Both the position numbers and the translations under genes were made by a program. From contig NZ_SSOC01000004.1 of NCBI RefSeq assembly GCF_004801295.1, positions 186,001 through 250,000 on the forward strand: a stretch of DNA of 64,000 nucleotides. Reading direction: 5' to 3'. The notes under the pieces were generated by a model, which worked only from the letters and a program-made list of their open reading frames with translations, was not told where the DNA came from and made no database searches. Origin of the DNA: Pseudothauera nasutitermitis. Lineage in GTDB: Bacteria; Pseudomonadota; Gammaproteobacteria; Burkholderiales; Rhodocyclaceae. Positions within the stretch are counted from its first letter, which is position 1. The number at the start of each line of letters is the position of its first letter. Shown in pieces: positions 9,003-21,981 of the stretch.

Positions 9003-9043
9003 TTCGTGGGTCTCCTCCTGGTCATGGTCTTGGTTCGGGTGGT

Positions 9044-10027
9044 TCAGCGGTTCACGTCCACCACCACGCGGCCGCGCACCTGGCCGGCGAGCAGGCGGGG
9101 GGCGGTGTCGATGGTCTCGCTCAGGCCGATTTCGCTGGTGATGGCGTCCAGCAGGGCGACGTCGAGGTCGCGCGCGAGGCGCTGCCAGGCTTGCAGGCGC
9201 AGGTCGCGCGGGGCCATCACGCTGTCGACGCCGGCCAGGGTCACGCCGCGCAGGATGAAGGGCGCCACCGTGGCGGGGAAATCCATGCCCTGAGCCAGCC
9301 CGCAGGCCGCCACGGTGCCGCGGTAGCGCATGCCGGCGCACACGTTGGCGAGAGTGTGGCTGCCCACGGTGTCCACCGCGCCGGCCCAGCGTTCCTTGCC
9401 CAGCGGCTTGCCGGGCGCCGAGAGGGTGTCGCGTTCGATGATCTCGGCGGCGCCCAGGGTCTTGAGGTATCCGGCTTCCTCCGGGCGTCCGGTGGAGGCC
9501 ACGACGGTGTAGCCCAGGCGCGCCAGCAGGGCCACGGCCACGCTGCCCACGCCACCGGCCGCGCCGGTCACCAGCACCTCGCCCTGGTCGGGCGTCACGC
9601 CATGGCGTTCGAGCGCCAGCACGCACAGCATGGCGGTATACCCGGCGGTGCCGATGGCCATGGCCTGACGGGCGCTGAAGGCGGCCGGCAGCGGCACCAG
9701 CCAGTCGCCATCGAGGCGCGCGCGCTGCGCCAGCCCGCCCCAGTGGGTTTCCCCCACGCCCCAGCCGTTGAGCACCACGGCGTCGCCGACGCGCACTTCC
9801 GGGTGGCTGCTGGCCTCCACCGTGCCGGCCAGGTCGATGCCCGGCACCATGGGGAACTTGCGCACCACCGGCATCTTGCCGGTGATCGCCAGCCCGTCCT
9901 TGTAATTGAGCGTGGACCAGGCCACGCGCACGCTCACGTTGCCCTCGGGCAGGGCGTCGTCGGCCAGTTCGGTGAGCCGGGCGCGGTAGCCCGCGTCGTC
10001 CTTGTCGATCAGTACTGCCTTGAACAT
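9044..10027 (-). CDS. acuI: Acrylyl-CoA reductase (AcuI/YhdH family, NADPH)
   Basis: 327 residues, medium-chain dehydrogenase/reductase without structural zinc. Recognisable segments are [39 protein letters not shown] and the nucleotide-binding [13 protein letters not shown]. AcuI enzymes reduce the toxic intermediate acryloyl-CoA to propionyl-CoA with NADPH; YhdH is the E. coli homologue. The gene lies 49 bp downstream of an AcuR-like TetR gene, as in the DMSP/acrylate loci of Rhodobacter. No DMSP lyase is nearby, so the role here is probably acryloyl-CoA or reactive-carbonyl detoxification. Confidence 0.88.
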   Translation of the reverse strand: MFKAVLIDKDDAGYRARLTELADDALPEGNVSVRVAWSTLNYKDGLAITGKMPVVRKFPMVPGIDLAGTVEASSHPEVRVGDAVVLNGWGVGETHWGGLAQRARLDGDWLVPLPAAFSARQAMAIGTAGYTAMLCVLALERHGVTPDQGEVLVTGAAGGVGSVAVALLARLGYTVVASTGRPEEAGYLKTLGAAEIIERDTLSAPGKPLGKERWAGAVDTVGSHTLANVCAGMRYRGTVAACGLAQGMDFPATVAPFILRGVTLAGVDSVMAPRDLRLQAWQRLARDLDVALLDAITSEIGLSETIDTAPRLLAGQVRGRVVVDVNR

Positions 10028-10076
10028 GGGTCTGTCCTCCAGGTGGTGCCGGACGGGCTCCGGCGGGCCGTTGCGA

Positions 10077-10712
10077 TCAGCGCGGCAGGCCGGCCAGGAA
10101 GCCGGCGGCGAAGCGCCGCAGCGGGGCCTCGCCGCCCACCAGCTTGGCGCGCAGCACCGCGCCCTCCCAGCCGATCCAGAAGAATTCGGCGAGCGCCTCG
10201 CAGTCGGCTTCGGGGGCGATCTCGCCGGCCGCGCGCGCGGCGCGCAGGCAGGCCGCGAGGCGGGCCTGCCAGTCGGCGAACACTTCTTCCAGACGGGCGC
10301 GATAGCTTTCCGGCAGCACAGCCATTTCCTGCCCGAGGTTGCCGATCAGGCAGCCCCGGCGGAAGCCGTGGCGTGCCATGCCGGCGCAGGCATCGTCGAT
10401 GAAGGCGCGCACGCGGGCGAGCGGCGGCAGCGCGGGGTCGAGCAGCGCGCGGTCGAGCTTGCGGGCGAAGTAGGCGGCATAGGCGTCGATCACCGCCCGG
10501 CCGAAGGCTTCCTTGCTGGCGAAGTAGTGATAGAACGAGCCCTTGGGCACGCCCGTGGCACGCAGCACTTCGTCCAGGCCGGTGGCGGCGAAGCCCTTTT
10601 CGGTGAGCACCGCGGTGCCGTGCCGGATCAACGCCTCGCGGGTTTCGAGACGGTCGTCGATGCGCTTGGGCGGGCGGCCGGGCCGGCGGCGGGCAATGAG
10701 GTCTGCGGTCAT
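10077..10712 (-). CDS. acuR: TetR family regulator, AcuR-like
   Basis: 211 residues from the ATG at 10712. A basic PGRPPKR tail precedes the helix-turn-helix ([15 protein letters not shown], then [17 protein letters not shown]). The C-terminal part contains [11 protein letters not shown], seen in NemR/AcuR-type TetR proteins that sense reactive electrophiles. It is the first gene of the acuR-acuI-peroxidase unit. A palindromic site lies about 11 bp upstream of the start, over its probable -10, so autorepression released by acrylate-like compounds is inferred. The symbol follows the neighbour acuI. Confidence 0.75.
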   Translation of the reverse strand: MTADLIARRRPGRPPKRIDDRLETREALIRHGTAVLTEKGFAATGLDEVLRATGVPKGSFYHYFASKEAFGRAVIDAYAAYFARKLDRALLDPALPPLARVRAFIDDACAGMARHGFRRGCLIGNLGQEMAVLPESYRARLEEVFADWQARLAACLRAARAAGEIAPEADCEALAEFFWIGWEGAVLRAKLVGGEAPLRRFAAGFLAGLPR

Positions 10713-10722
10713 GCGCCGAATA

Positions 10723-10742
10723 TTAGACCGATCGTCTCTAAA
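10723..10742. promoter_or_regulatory. Operator-like site upstream of acuR (NemR/AcuR-box-like)
   Basis: The sequence TTAGACCGATCGTCTCTAA has outer arms TTAGA/TCTAA and inner arms AGAC/GTCT. It resembles the TAGACC-N4-GGTCTA boxes bound by NemR-type TetR proteins. On the minus strand it overlaps TAATAT, a probable -10 for acuR. Confidence 0.5.
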
Positions 10743-10772
10743 AATACAGGCGCGCTTCACCGACGGCGTCGA

Positions 10773-10802
10773 TTGCCGGGCTTCGGACGATTGCCGTATA
10801 TT
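10773..10802 (+). promoter_or_regulatory. Probable promoter of the cobalamin operon
   Basis: A -35-like TTGCCG (10773-10778) and a -10-like TATATT (10797-10802) are separated by 18 bp. They lie directly upstream of the cobalamin riboswitch and face the cobO operon. Confidence 0.45.
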
Positions 10803-10804
10803 GG

Positions 10805-11020
10805 CGCGGTATCGATCAGGGAGCCCCGCCGCGCGTCCGCGCCCGGGGTGAAACGGGAAGTCCGGTGCCCTCGGCGAATCCTTCGCCGCGCATTCCGGCG
10901 CAGCCCCCGCTGCTGTAAGCCTGACGGAACCGCCACCCATGCCACTGGGCCCTGCCCGGGAAGGCGGCGGATTCCGGAAGACGGCGAGCCAGAAGACCGA
11001 CCCCGGTCGATGACGAAGGT
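10805..11020 (+). promoter_or_regulatory. Cobalamin (AdoCbl) riboswitch
   Basis: The conserved landmarks occur in order: GGTGAAACGGGAA (about 10848), GCAGCCCCCGCTGCTGTAA in the middle (about 10901-10919), CCACTGG...GGGAAGGCGG (about 10942-10970), and the B12-box-like GAGCCAGAAGACCG (about 10987). Cobalamin riboswitches shut off uptake and synthesis genes when coenzyme B12 is plentiful. This one precedes cobO and the btuFCD uptake genes. The 160 bases between it and the cobO start contain GCCGCC-A-GGCGGC (11105-11117), a possible part of the expression platform. Whether control is at termination or at translation cannot be read with confidence. Confidence 0.93.
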
Positions 11021-11183
11021 AGGTGCCCCGGGGTGTGGGCGTTCACCGACGGTCTTTGCGGCCCGCGCGCCGCTGTTTCTCCCAAGACCGCTCGATCTCG
11101 GCGTGCCGCCAGGCGGCGCGGCCTGCATGTGAACGCAGTGGCCATCGTGGGCATCTTGTGCAGCATGCCAGGAGTGCCCGGAG

Positions 11184-11795
11184 ATGGATGAAGACCGCAA
11201 GCAGAGTCACAACGAGCGCATGCAGCGCAAGAAGGAAGTGGTCGATGCGGCGATCGGGCGGGCGCAGGAAGAACGCGGCATCGTCATCCTGATCACCGGC
11301 AACGGCAAGGGCAAGACCACCTCCGCCTTCGGCACCCTGTACCGCGCGCTGGGCCACGGCCAGCGTGCCGGCGTGGTGCAGTTCATCAAGGGCACCCAGG
11401 CCACCGGCGAAGTCATCTTCCTGCAGCAGCACCCGGCCACCGCCGCGGTGCAGTACCACGCCATGGCCACCGGCTTCACCTGGAACACGCAGAACTGGGA
11501 GGCCGACAAGCGCGCCGCCGACGAGGCCTGGGCGCACGCCCGGCGCATGCTGGCCGACCCGGCGCTGAACCTGGTGCTGCTCGACGAGCTGACCTACATG
11601 CTCAAGTACAACTATCTCGACACCGCCGAGGTCGTCGCGGCCATCCGCGCGCGGCCGGCCATGCAGACCGTGCTCGTCACCGGGCGCGCGGCGAAGCCGG
11701 AACTGGCCGAACTGGCCGATACGGTCAGCGAGATCGCCGACCGCAAGCACGCCTTCAGGGCCGGGGTGAAGGCGCAGGCCGGCATCGACTTCTGA
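11184..11795 (+). CDS. cobO: Cob(I)yrinic acid a,c-diamide / cob(I)alamin adenosyltransferase
   Basis: 203 residues, normal for CobO/BtuR. The P-loop is GNGKGKTT at about residues 38-45. FIKGTQATGE, TWNTQNW and LVLLDELTYML follow, all family hallmarks. The enzyme transfers the adenosyl group of ATP to the Co(I) corrinoid in the cytoplasm and serves both de novo synthesis and salvage. It is the first gene after the riboswitch. An AGGAG lies 9 nt upstream of the ATG at 11184. The stop overlaps the btuF start (TGATG), indicating translational coupling. Confidence 0.95.
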   Translation: MDEDRKQSHNERMQRKKEVVDAAIGRAQEERGIVILITGNGKGKTTSAFGTLYRALGHGQRAGVVQFIKGTQATGEVIFLQQHPATAAVQYHAMATGFTWNTQNWEADKRAADEAWAHARRMLADPALNLVLLDELTYMLKYNYLDTAEVVAAIRARPAMQTVLVTGRAAKPELAELADTVSEIADRKHAFRAGVKAQAGIDF

Positions 11796-12655
11796 TGCGC
11801 CCGTGGCTGGCCGTGCTGTGCGGCGCGGCGCTTCCCCTGCTGGCCACGGCGGCCGACGCGCTGCCACGGGTGATGTCGACCAATCTGTGCGCCGACATCG
11901 TGCTGCTGTCGCTCGCCGACGCCGCCCAGGTGGTCTCGGTGTCGGCACGCAGCCAGGACCCGGCGCGTTCCTCGCTGGCCGCGCTTGCGCGCCGGCATGC
12001 GTCCAACGACGGCACGGCGGAGGAAGTCATCGCTGCGCGTCCGGACGTCGTGCTCGCGTCGCGGCGCTGGCAGGCCCGCCACCAGGGCGCGTTGCTCGCG
12101 CGCCACGGCATCCGCATCGTCACCGTGCCCTTTCCCGACGACTGGCCGGGCATCTTCGACAGCACCCGCAAGATCGGCGTAGCAATCGGCCGCGAGGCCG
12201 CCGCCGAGGCGCTGATCGCCGAACTCGAAGGGCGCCTGGCCGCATTGCGCCCGGCGCAGCCGGAAGACGCGCCGCGCGCCCCGCTGCGTGCTCTTTATCT
12301 GCGCCCAAACGGCGGCACCGCCGGGGCGAAGACGCATGTGGACGCGGTGCTGCGGGCCGCCGGCCTGGCCAACCACGCCGCGCTCGGCGGCCGCGTCGGC
12401 TGGGGCCGCGCCAGCCTGGAAGAGGTGGTGGCCGACCCCCCGGAACTGCTGGTCACCAGCCAGATGGTGCATGACACCGCCTATGCGCGCGCCGGCTTCT
12501 CGCGCCACCCGCAGCTGCGCGCCTTGGCCGATGGCCGGCCGGCGCTGGCGCTGGCCCACAACGACTGGGGTTGCAGCAACTGGCAGTTGATCGAGGCCGC
12601 CGAGGAACTCGCCGACGGCCGGCGCCGGCAGGCGCATGCCGGGGTGGCGCAATGA
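11795..12655 (+). CDS. btuF: Cobalamin ABC transporter periplasmic binding protein (BtuF-like)
   Basis: 286 residues. A signal peptide ends near ATAADA|LPRVMS. The body has the class III binding-protein layout: VMSTNLCADIVLLSLA at the first lobe, then RPDVVLASRRW, a long connecting helix, and SNWQLIEAAEEL at the end. BtuF delivers corrinoids to BtuCD. Its position between cobO and btuC under a B12 riboswitch supports corrinoid over siderophore or haem. It overlaps cobO by 1 nt and btuC by 4 nt. Confidence 0.85.
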   Translation: MRPWLAVLCGAALPLLATAADALPRVMSTNLCADIVLLSLADAAQVVSVSARSQDPARSSLAALARRHASNDGTAEEVIAARPDVVLASRRWQARHQGALLARHGIRIVTVPFPDDWPGIFDSTRKIGVAIGREAAAEALIAELEGRLAALRPAQPEDAPRAPLRALYLRPNGGTAGAKTHVDAVLRAAGLANHAALGGRVGWGRASLEEVVADPPELLVTSQMVHDTAYARAGFSRHPQLRALADGRPALALAHNDWGCSNWQLIEAAEELADGRRRQAHAGVAQ

Positions 12656-13662
12656 GTGCGCTGCGCCTCAACCTGCTGCTGCTCGCCGCGCTGCTCGTGC
12701 TCGGCCTCGCCTCGCTGGCGGTCGGCCCGGTGGCCATCGGCCCCGGCGAAGTCGCCCGCGCGCTGCTGCCGGCCGACCCCGCCGCCAGCGAGCTGGTGCA
12801 GCGCCAGCACACCATCGTCGCCGAAATCCGCCTGCCGCGCGTGCTGCTCGCCATCCTCGTCGGCGCCGCGCTGGGCATGGCCGGCGCCGCGCTGCAGGGC
12901 CTGCTGCGCAACCCGCTGGCCGAGCCCGGCCTGCTCGGCGTGAGCGCCAGCGCCAGCCTGGGTGCTGTGCTGTGCCTGTACTTCGGCCTGGCCGCGCTCA
13001 ACATCTGGCTGCTGCCGGCGGCGGCGATGGGCTGCGCCGCGCTCGCCACCCTGGTGCTCTACCTGGTCGCCCGCCGCGGCGCCGGCAACCTCACGCTGAT
13101 CCTCGCCGGCATCGCGCTGTCGGCGCTGGCCGGCGCGCTCACCTCGCTGGCGATCAACCTCGCGCCGAATCCGACCGACGTGCAGGACATCGTGCTGTGG
13201 CTGCTCGGCTCGCTCGCCGAGCGCAGCTTCGACGACATCGCCCTGGCCCTGCCTTTCGTGCTCGCCGGCCTCGGCCTGCTGCTGTCCTGCGCCCGCCAGC
13301 TCGACGCGCTGACCCTGGGCGAGGACGAAGCCGCCAGCCTCGGCGTCAACCTCGCCCGCCTGCGCGCCCGCATCGTGCTCGGCACCGCGCTCGCGGTCGG
13401 CGCCAGCGTCGCGGTGACCGGCGCGATCGGCTTTGTCGGCCTGGTGGTGCCGCACATGCTGCGCCGCGCGGTGGGCTACCACCCGGCCCGCCTGCTGGTC
13501 GCCAGCGCGCTCGGCGGCGCGCTGCTGCTGCTCGCCGCCGACCTCGTGCTGCGCCTGGTGAGCGGCGGCTTCGAACTGATGCTGGGCGTGGTCACCGCGC
13601 TGATCGGCGCGCCCTTCTTCCTGTTCCTGGTGCTGCGCGAGCAGCTCGGCGGCAGCGCATGA
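12652..13662 (+). CDS. btuC: Cobalamin ABC transporter permease (BtuC/FecCD family)
   Basis: 336 residues with about ten hydrophobic segments. Family signatures are IRLPRVLLAILVGAALGMAG, GLLRNPLAEPGLLGV and GFVGLVVPHMLRR. It forms the inner-membrane channel paired with BtuD and fed by BtuF. The start is the ATG at 12652, in an ATGA overlap with the btuF stop; a longer frame beginning at 12571 has no support. The next gene again begins in an ATGA overlap, so the whole btuFCD set is translationally coupled. Confidence 0.92.
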   Translation: MSALRLNLLLLAALLVLGLASLAVGPVAIGPGEVARALLPADPAASELVQRQHTIVAEIRLPRVLLAILVGAALGMAGAALQGLLRNPLAEPGLLGVSASASLGAVLCLYFGLAALNIWLLPAAAMGCAALATLVLYLVARRGAGNLTLILAGIALSALAGALTSLAINLAPNPTDVQDIVLWLLGSLAERSFDDIALALPFVLAGLGLLLSCARQLDALTLGEDEAASLGVNLARLRARIVLGTALAVGASVAVTGAIGFVGLVVPHMLRRAVGYHPARLLVASALGGALLLLAADLVLRLVSGGFELMLGVVTALIGAPFFLFLVLREQLGGSA

Positions 13663-14483
13663 ACGCCCGCACGCCCATCCCGCCCGAGGCGCCGGCGGCC
13701 ATCGCCGGCGGCGCCAGCCTGCTGCGCGTCGACGCCCTGAGCGTGCGGCGCGGCGCGGCCACGCTGGTGGATGCGGTCTCGCTCGAACTCGAACGCGGCG
13801 AACTGTTCGGCCTGATCGGCCCCAACGGCGCCGGCAAGAGCAGCCTGCTGCGCGCCATCGCCCAGCTCATTCCGCACGGCGGTGCCTGCCGGCTGGATGG
13901 CGATGCGCTCGGCGCACTGCCGGCGGAAGTCCGCGCCCGCCGGCTGGCCTACTTGGCGCAGGGCGACCACGTGGTGTGGCCGCTGCGCGTGCGCGACTTC
14001 GTCGCCCTCGGCCGCCAGCCGCACGGCCGCAAGGATGCCAACGGCGCGGCGGCGGTGGAGGCCGCGCTTGCCCGCATGCACCTGCGGGAACTCGCCGGCC
14101 GCCGGCTCGACGCCCTGTCCGGCGGCGAACGCGCGCGTGCCCGGCTGGCGCGTGCGCTCGCGGTCGAGGCGTCGCTGCTGCTCGCCGACGAACCGGTGGC
14201 CGCGCTCGACCCCTACCACCAGTTGAGCGTCATGGAACTGCTGCGCCAGCAATGCGCGCGTGGCCACAGCATCGTCGTGGTGCTGCACGACCTCACCCTG
14301 GCCAGCCGCTTCTGCCACCGCGTTCTGCTGATGCACCAGGGCCGCGCGGTGGCCTGCGGCGCGCCCCGGCAGGTACTCACCCCGGCCAACCTGCAGCGCG
14401 TCTACCAGGTGCAGGCCATGCACGGCGAGCACGAAGCCCAGCCCTACGTGCTGCCCTGGCGCTGCGAACCCACCAACGGATAA
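13659..14483 (+). CDS. btuD: Cobalamin ABC transporter ATP-binding protein
   Basis: 274 residues. Walker A is GPNGAGKSS, the signature is LSGGERARA, Walker B is LLLADEP, and the switch His lies in VVLHDLTLA. This is a complete iron/B12-type ABC ATPase. The start is the ATG at 13659 in an ATGA overlap with btuC; longer upstream frames run through btuC out of phase. It energises corrinoid import through BtuC. cobW begins 22 nt after its stop. Confidence 0.92.
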   Translation: MNARTPIPPEAPAAIAGGASLLRVDALSVRRGAATLVDAVSLELERGELFGLIGPNGAGKSSLLRAIAQLIPHGGACRLDGDALGALPAEVRARRLAYLAQGDHVVWPLRVRDFVALGRQPHGRKDANGAAAVEAALARMHLRELAGRRLDALSGGERARARLARALAVEASLLLADEPVAALDPYHQLSVMELLRQQCARGHSIVVVLHDLTLASRFCHRVLLMHQGRAVACGAPRQVLTPANLQRVYQVQAMHGEHEAQPYVLPWRCEPTNG

Positions 14484-14505
14484 GCCATCTTCCCCGGAGA
14501 CCCCG

Positions 14506-19348
<4,843 letters not shown>

Positions 19349-19352
<4 letters not shown>

Positions 19353-20374
19353 ACGACCCGCTCGCCGCCGCCCCGCCGGCCTTTCCCTTCAGCGCCCTGC
19401 ACGGTCAGCCGCTGCTGCGCCGTGCCCTGCTGCTGGCCGCCATCGACCCGCTGATCGGCGGCGTGCTGGTCGAAGGCCCGCGCGGCACCGCCAAATCCAC
19501 CGCCGCCCGCGCGCTCGCCGCGCTGCTGCCGGGCGGGTACTTCGTCAACCTGCCGCTGTCGGCCAGCGAGGAACAACTGGTCGGCTCGCTCGACCTGGAA
19601 GCCGCGCTGCGCGACGGCCAGGTGCGCTTTCGCCCCGGCCTGCTGGCCCGCGCGCACGAAGGCGTGCTGTATGTGGACGAGGTCAATCTGCTCGCCGACG
19701 GCTTGGTCGACCTGCTGCTCGACGTCAGCGCCAGCGGCATCAACCGCATCGAACGCGACGGCATCAGCCACGCCCACCCGGCGCGCATCGCCCTGGTCGG
19801 CACGATGAACCCGGAAGAAGGCGAACTGCGCCCGCAACTGCTCGACCGCTTCGGCCTGTTCGTGCGCCTGGAAGCAAACCTGCCGCCGGCCGAGCGCGAA
19901 GCCATCGTGCGCACCCGGCTCGCCTTCGACGCCGACCCGGCGGCCTTCGCCGCCCGCAGCGCGGCGGCCGAGGGCGAACTGGCCGCGCGCATCGCCGGCG
20001 CGCGCGCGCGGCTCGCCGCCATCGCCTTCGACGACGCCAGCCATGCGGAGGTCGCCGCGCGTTGCCACGCCGCTGCGGTGGAAGGCGTGCGCGCCGACCT
20101 GGTGATGCTGCGCGCCGCGCGCGCCCACGCCGCGTTCGCCGACCGCGACCACATCACCGCCGAGGACATCGACGCCGTGGCCGAACTGGTGCTCGCCCAC
20201 CGCCGCCATGCGGATCAAGCCCCGACTGCCGAGCCACCGGCGCAGGGCGGCGAGACGCCGGATGCGGCGCCTGCGCCATCCAGGCGCGACGAAGACTGGG
20301 GCGCGCTGCCGCCGCAGGCGGTGCCGACCGCCACGGTCAAACCACTGAGGCCGCTCCATGCAAAAAAGCCCTGA
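19349..20374 (+). CDS. Cobaltochelatase AAA+ small subunit, zero-frame product of the chlI/D gene
   Basis: 341 residues in the normal frame. Walker A is GPRGTAKST, Walker B is [10 protein letters not shown], and [19 protein letters not shown] is the ChlI/BchI sensor region. This is the AAA+ motor of the Mg/Co chelatase family. No separate cobS, cobT, chlI or chlD gene is present in the cluster. The frame ends HAKKP-stop exactly over an A AAA AAG heptamer followed by a strong hairpin, so a fraction of ribosomes should shift to -1 and make the longer medium subunit (next entry). The start is the ATG at 19349 in an ATGA overlap with cobN. Confidence 0.9.
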
Positions 20375-21030
20375 CGCGTCCGGCGGCCCCCGGCTGGGCC
20401 GCCGGACGCGGCCCCCATCCCGCGCAACGCGGCCGCAAGGCGCGCCGCCCCGGCACGCGCATCGACTGGCCGCGCACCCTGGCCGCCAAGGGCCCGGCGC
20501 CGCTCGCGCGCGAACACCTGCGCCGGCGCCCGCCGCCGGCCGGCGGCGCGCTGCTGCACTGCCTGCTGCTCGACTGCTCGGCCTCGATGCTGCGCGGCCG
20601 GCGCCTGGCGCTGGCCAAGGGCCTGCTGCAAGCCTGGGCCGCGCGCTGCTACCGGCGCCGCGAGACGCTGATGGTGATCGGCTTCGCCGGCGAGCAGGCG
20701 CGCCTGCTGCACGCGCCGGGCAAGGCGGCGGCCTTCAACGAACGCTGGATCGCGCCCATCGCCGGCGGCGGTGCAACCCCGGCGGCGTCAGCCATTGCGC
20801 TGGCCGACCGCGTGCTCGCGCAACGCCGGCGCAGCGCGGACGAGCGCGTGGAACTGTGGCTGCTGTCGGACGCCCGCTTCGCCACCTTGCCGCCCCGCCC
20901 GCAACGGGCCGACCACTGCACCGTGATCGACTTCGACGACGGCCCGCGCGCGCTCGGCCGCGCCGCCCGGCTGGCCGCCGCCTGGGGTGCGGACTGTTTG
21001 CCGGTCCGGGCTGTTGTCGCTTCACGCTGA
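19349..21030 (+). CDS. chlD: Cobaltochelatase medium subunit (ChlD-like AAA+/VWA), made by -1 frameshift
   Basis: Predicted frameshift product of about 560 residues: 340 from the AAA+ frame to 20368, then 220 from the -1 frame (20368-21030). The second part begins ALTRPAAPG, runs through an Arg/Pro-rich linker ([14 protein letters not shown]) and ends in a VWA domain with the MIDAS motif LLDCSASM. This is the ChlD/CobT architecture. The -1 frame has no ATG, GTG or TTG near its beginning; the ATG at 20358 is in another frame. Independent initiation would therefore need a CTG at 20371. The frameshift signal described at 20347-20410 explains the arrangement better. Antonov (Mol Biol Evol 2020, recalled) reported such chlD frameshifting in cobalamin producers. 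Confidence 0.82.
20347..20410 (+). promoter_or_regulatory. Programmed -1 ribosomal frameshift signal in chlI/D
   Basis: The parts are in order. An SD-like GAGG lies at 20347-20350, with an 11-nt spacer. The slippery heptamer A AAA AAG (20362-20368) is in the correct phase for the zero frame (GCA AAA AAG CCC TGA). A 6-nt spacer contains the zero-frame stop at 20372-20374. A perfect 15-bp GC-rich hairpin follows, with arms 20375-20389 and 20396-20410 and a CCGGCT loop. This is the same architecture as the E. coli dnaX site. The -1 frame continues without a stop to 21030 and encodes a VWA domain. Confidence 0.88.
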
Positions 21031-21082
21031 CCCGATTCACCCACGTTCCAGCCACCACGTTTCATCACAGGAGAAAACAACC

Positions 21083-21763
21083 ATGCATATCGAACCCGGA
21101 ATCGTCGAAGGCGGAAAGATTCTGCTGAGCTACGGCACCGCCGCCGCCGCCATCGGCTACAGTGCCAAACTGGCGGTGGATACCATCAAGCGCGACGGCA
21201 TCGCCTCGCTGGCGGTGCGCGCACTGATCGCCGCCGTGCTCGTGTTCGCCTTCTTCGAAGTCCTGCCCACCAAGCCGGTGGGCGTCTCGGAGGTGCACTT
21301 CATCCTCGGCTCCACGCTGCTGCTGCTGTTCGGCGCGGCTCCGGCGGCCATCGGCCTGATGGCCGGCCTGCTGATTCAGGGCCTGTTCTTCGCGCCCGAC
21401 GATCTGCCGCAGTACACCATCAACGTCACCACCCTGCTGGTGCCGCTGTTCGCCATCGCCGCGCTCGCCCGCCGCATCATCCCGGCGGAGACCGCCTACG
21501 TGGACATCCGCTACGGCCAGGCCTTCAAGCTGTCGCTGGCCTACCAGGGCGGCATCGTCGCGTGGGTCGCCTTCTGGGCGCTCTATGGTCAGGGCGTGGG
21601 CGCAGAAAACCTGCAGAACGTGCTGAGCTTCGGCGCGGCCTACATGGCGGTGGTGATCCTCGAACCGCTGGTCGACCTGGCCGTGCTCGCCGCCGCCAAG
21701 GCGCTGCACCAGCTCAAGGGCAGCATCGCGCTGGAGAAGCGGCTGTACGACACCGGTAACTGA
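21083..21763 (+). CDS. CbiM-like energy-coupling-factor permease (cobalt uptake candidate)
   Basis: 226 residues from the ATG at 21083, with an AGGAG 9-10 nt upstream. The protein is hydrophobic with about six to seven membrane segments. It begins Met-His (MHIEPGIV), the N-terminal metal ligand pattern of CbiM/NikM S-components. Other family-like segments are IAALARRIIP and EPLVDLAVLAA. It closes the B12 operon, so cobalt supply for CobN is the likely role. No CbiN, CbiQ or CbiO lies in the window; CorA at 21982 is the only other possible cobalt carrier nearby. Distant CbiM members without partners occur in proteobacteria. Confidence 0.75.
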   Translation: MHIEPGIVEGGKILLSYGTAAAAIGYSAKLAVDTIKRDGIASLAVRALIAAVLVFAFFEVLPTKPVGVSEVHFILGSTLLLLFGAAPAAIGLMAGLLIQGLFFAPDDLPQYTINVTTLLVPLFAIAALARRIIPAETAYVDIRYGQAFKLSLAYQGGIVAWVAFWALYGQGVGAENLQNVLSFGAAYMAVVILEPLVDLAVLAAAKALHQLKGSIALEKRLYDTGN

Positions 21764-21779
21764 GCTGCACGGGCCGAGA

Positions 21780-21822
21780 GGGGGCGTGGGCTGCCGAGAC
21801 AGGCGGCCCGCGCCCCCTTTGT
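21780..21822 (+). terminator. Rho-independent terminator of the cobalamin operon
   Basis: GGGGGCGTGGGCTGCC (21780-21795) pairs with GGCGGCCCGCGCCCCC (21802-21817) with one G-U pair and a small bulge; the loop is GAGACA. TTTGTGTTT follows. It lies 17 nt after the cbiM-like stop. Confidence 0.75.
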
Positions 21823-21981
21823 GTTTCGGACCCCGATCGGCAATTCAGCCGCGCGCGGCATCGCATGGAACCGGTATCGCATCGTGTGGCGGCTCTGCAA
21901 CGCGGGCTTAGAATTGGCGCTCGGGCGGCTCGGGGCATGCGCGCGATGGGCAACCCCGCAGCCTTCGGAGAGGAGCCGGTC

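Noticed and set aside
20371-21030. CTG at 20371 (CTGA overlap) as an independent VWA start
   Set aside because: Possible in principle, as the operon uses ATGA overlaps, but CTG starts are rare and this would not explain the slippery site and hairpin.
20358-21128. ATG at 20358 as start of a separate VWA gene
   Set aside because: It is out of frame with the VWA domain. A 1-base deletion in the A6 run would bring it into frame, so an assembly error was considered; the SD-like element, correct heptamer phase and 15-bp hairpin favour frameshifting.
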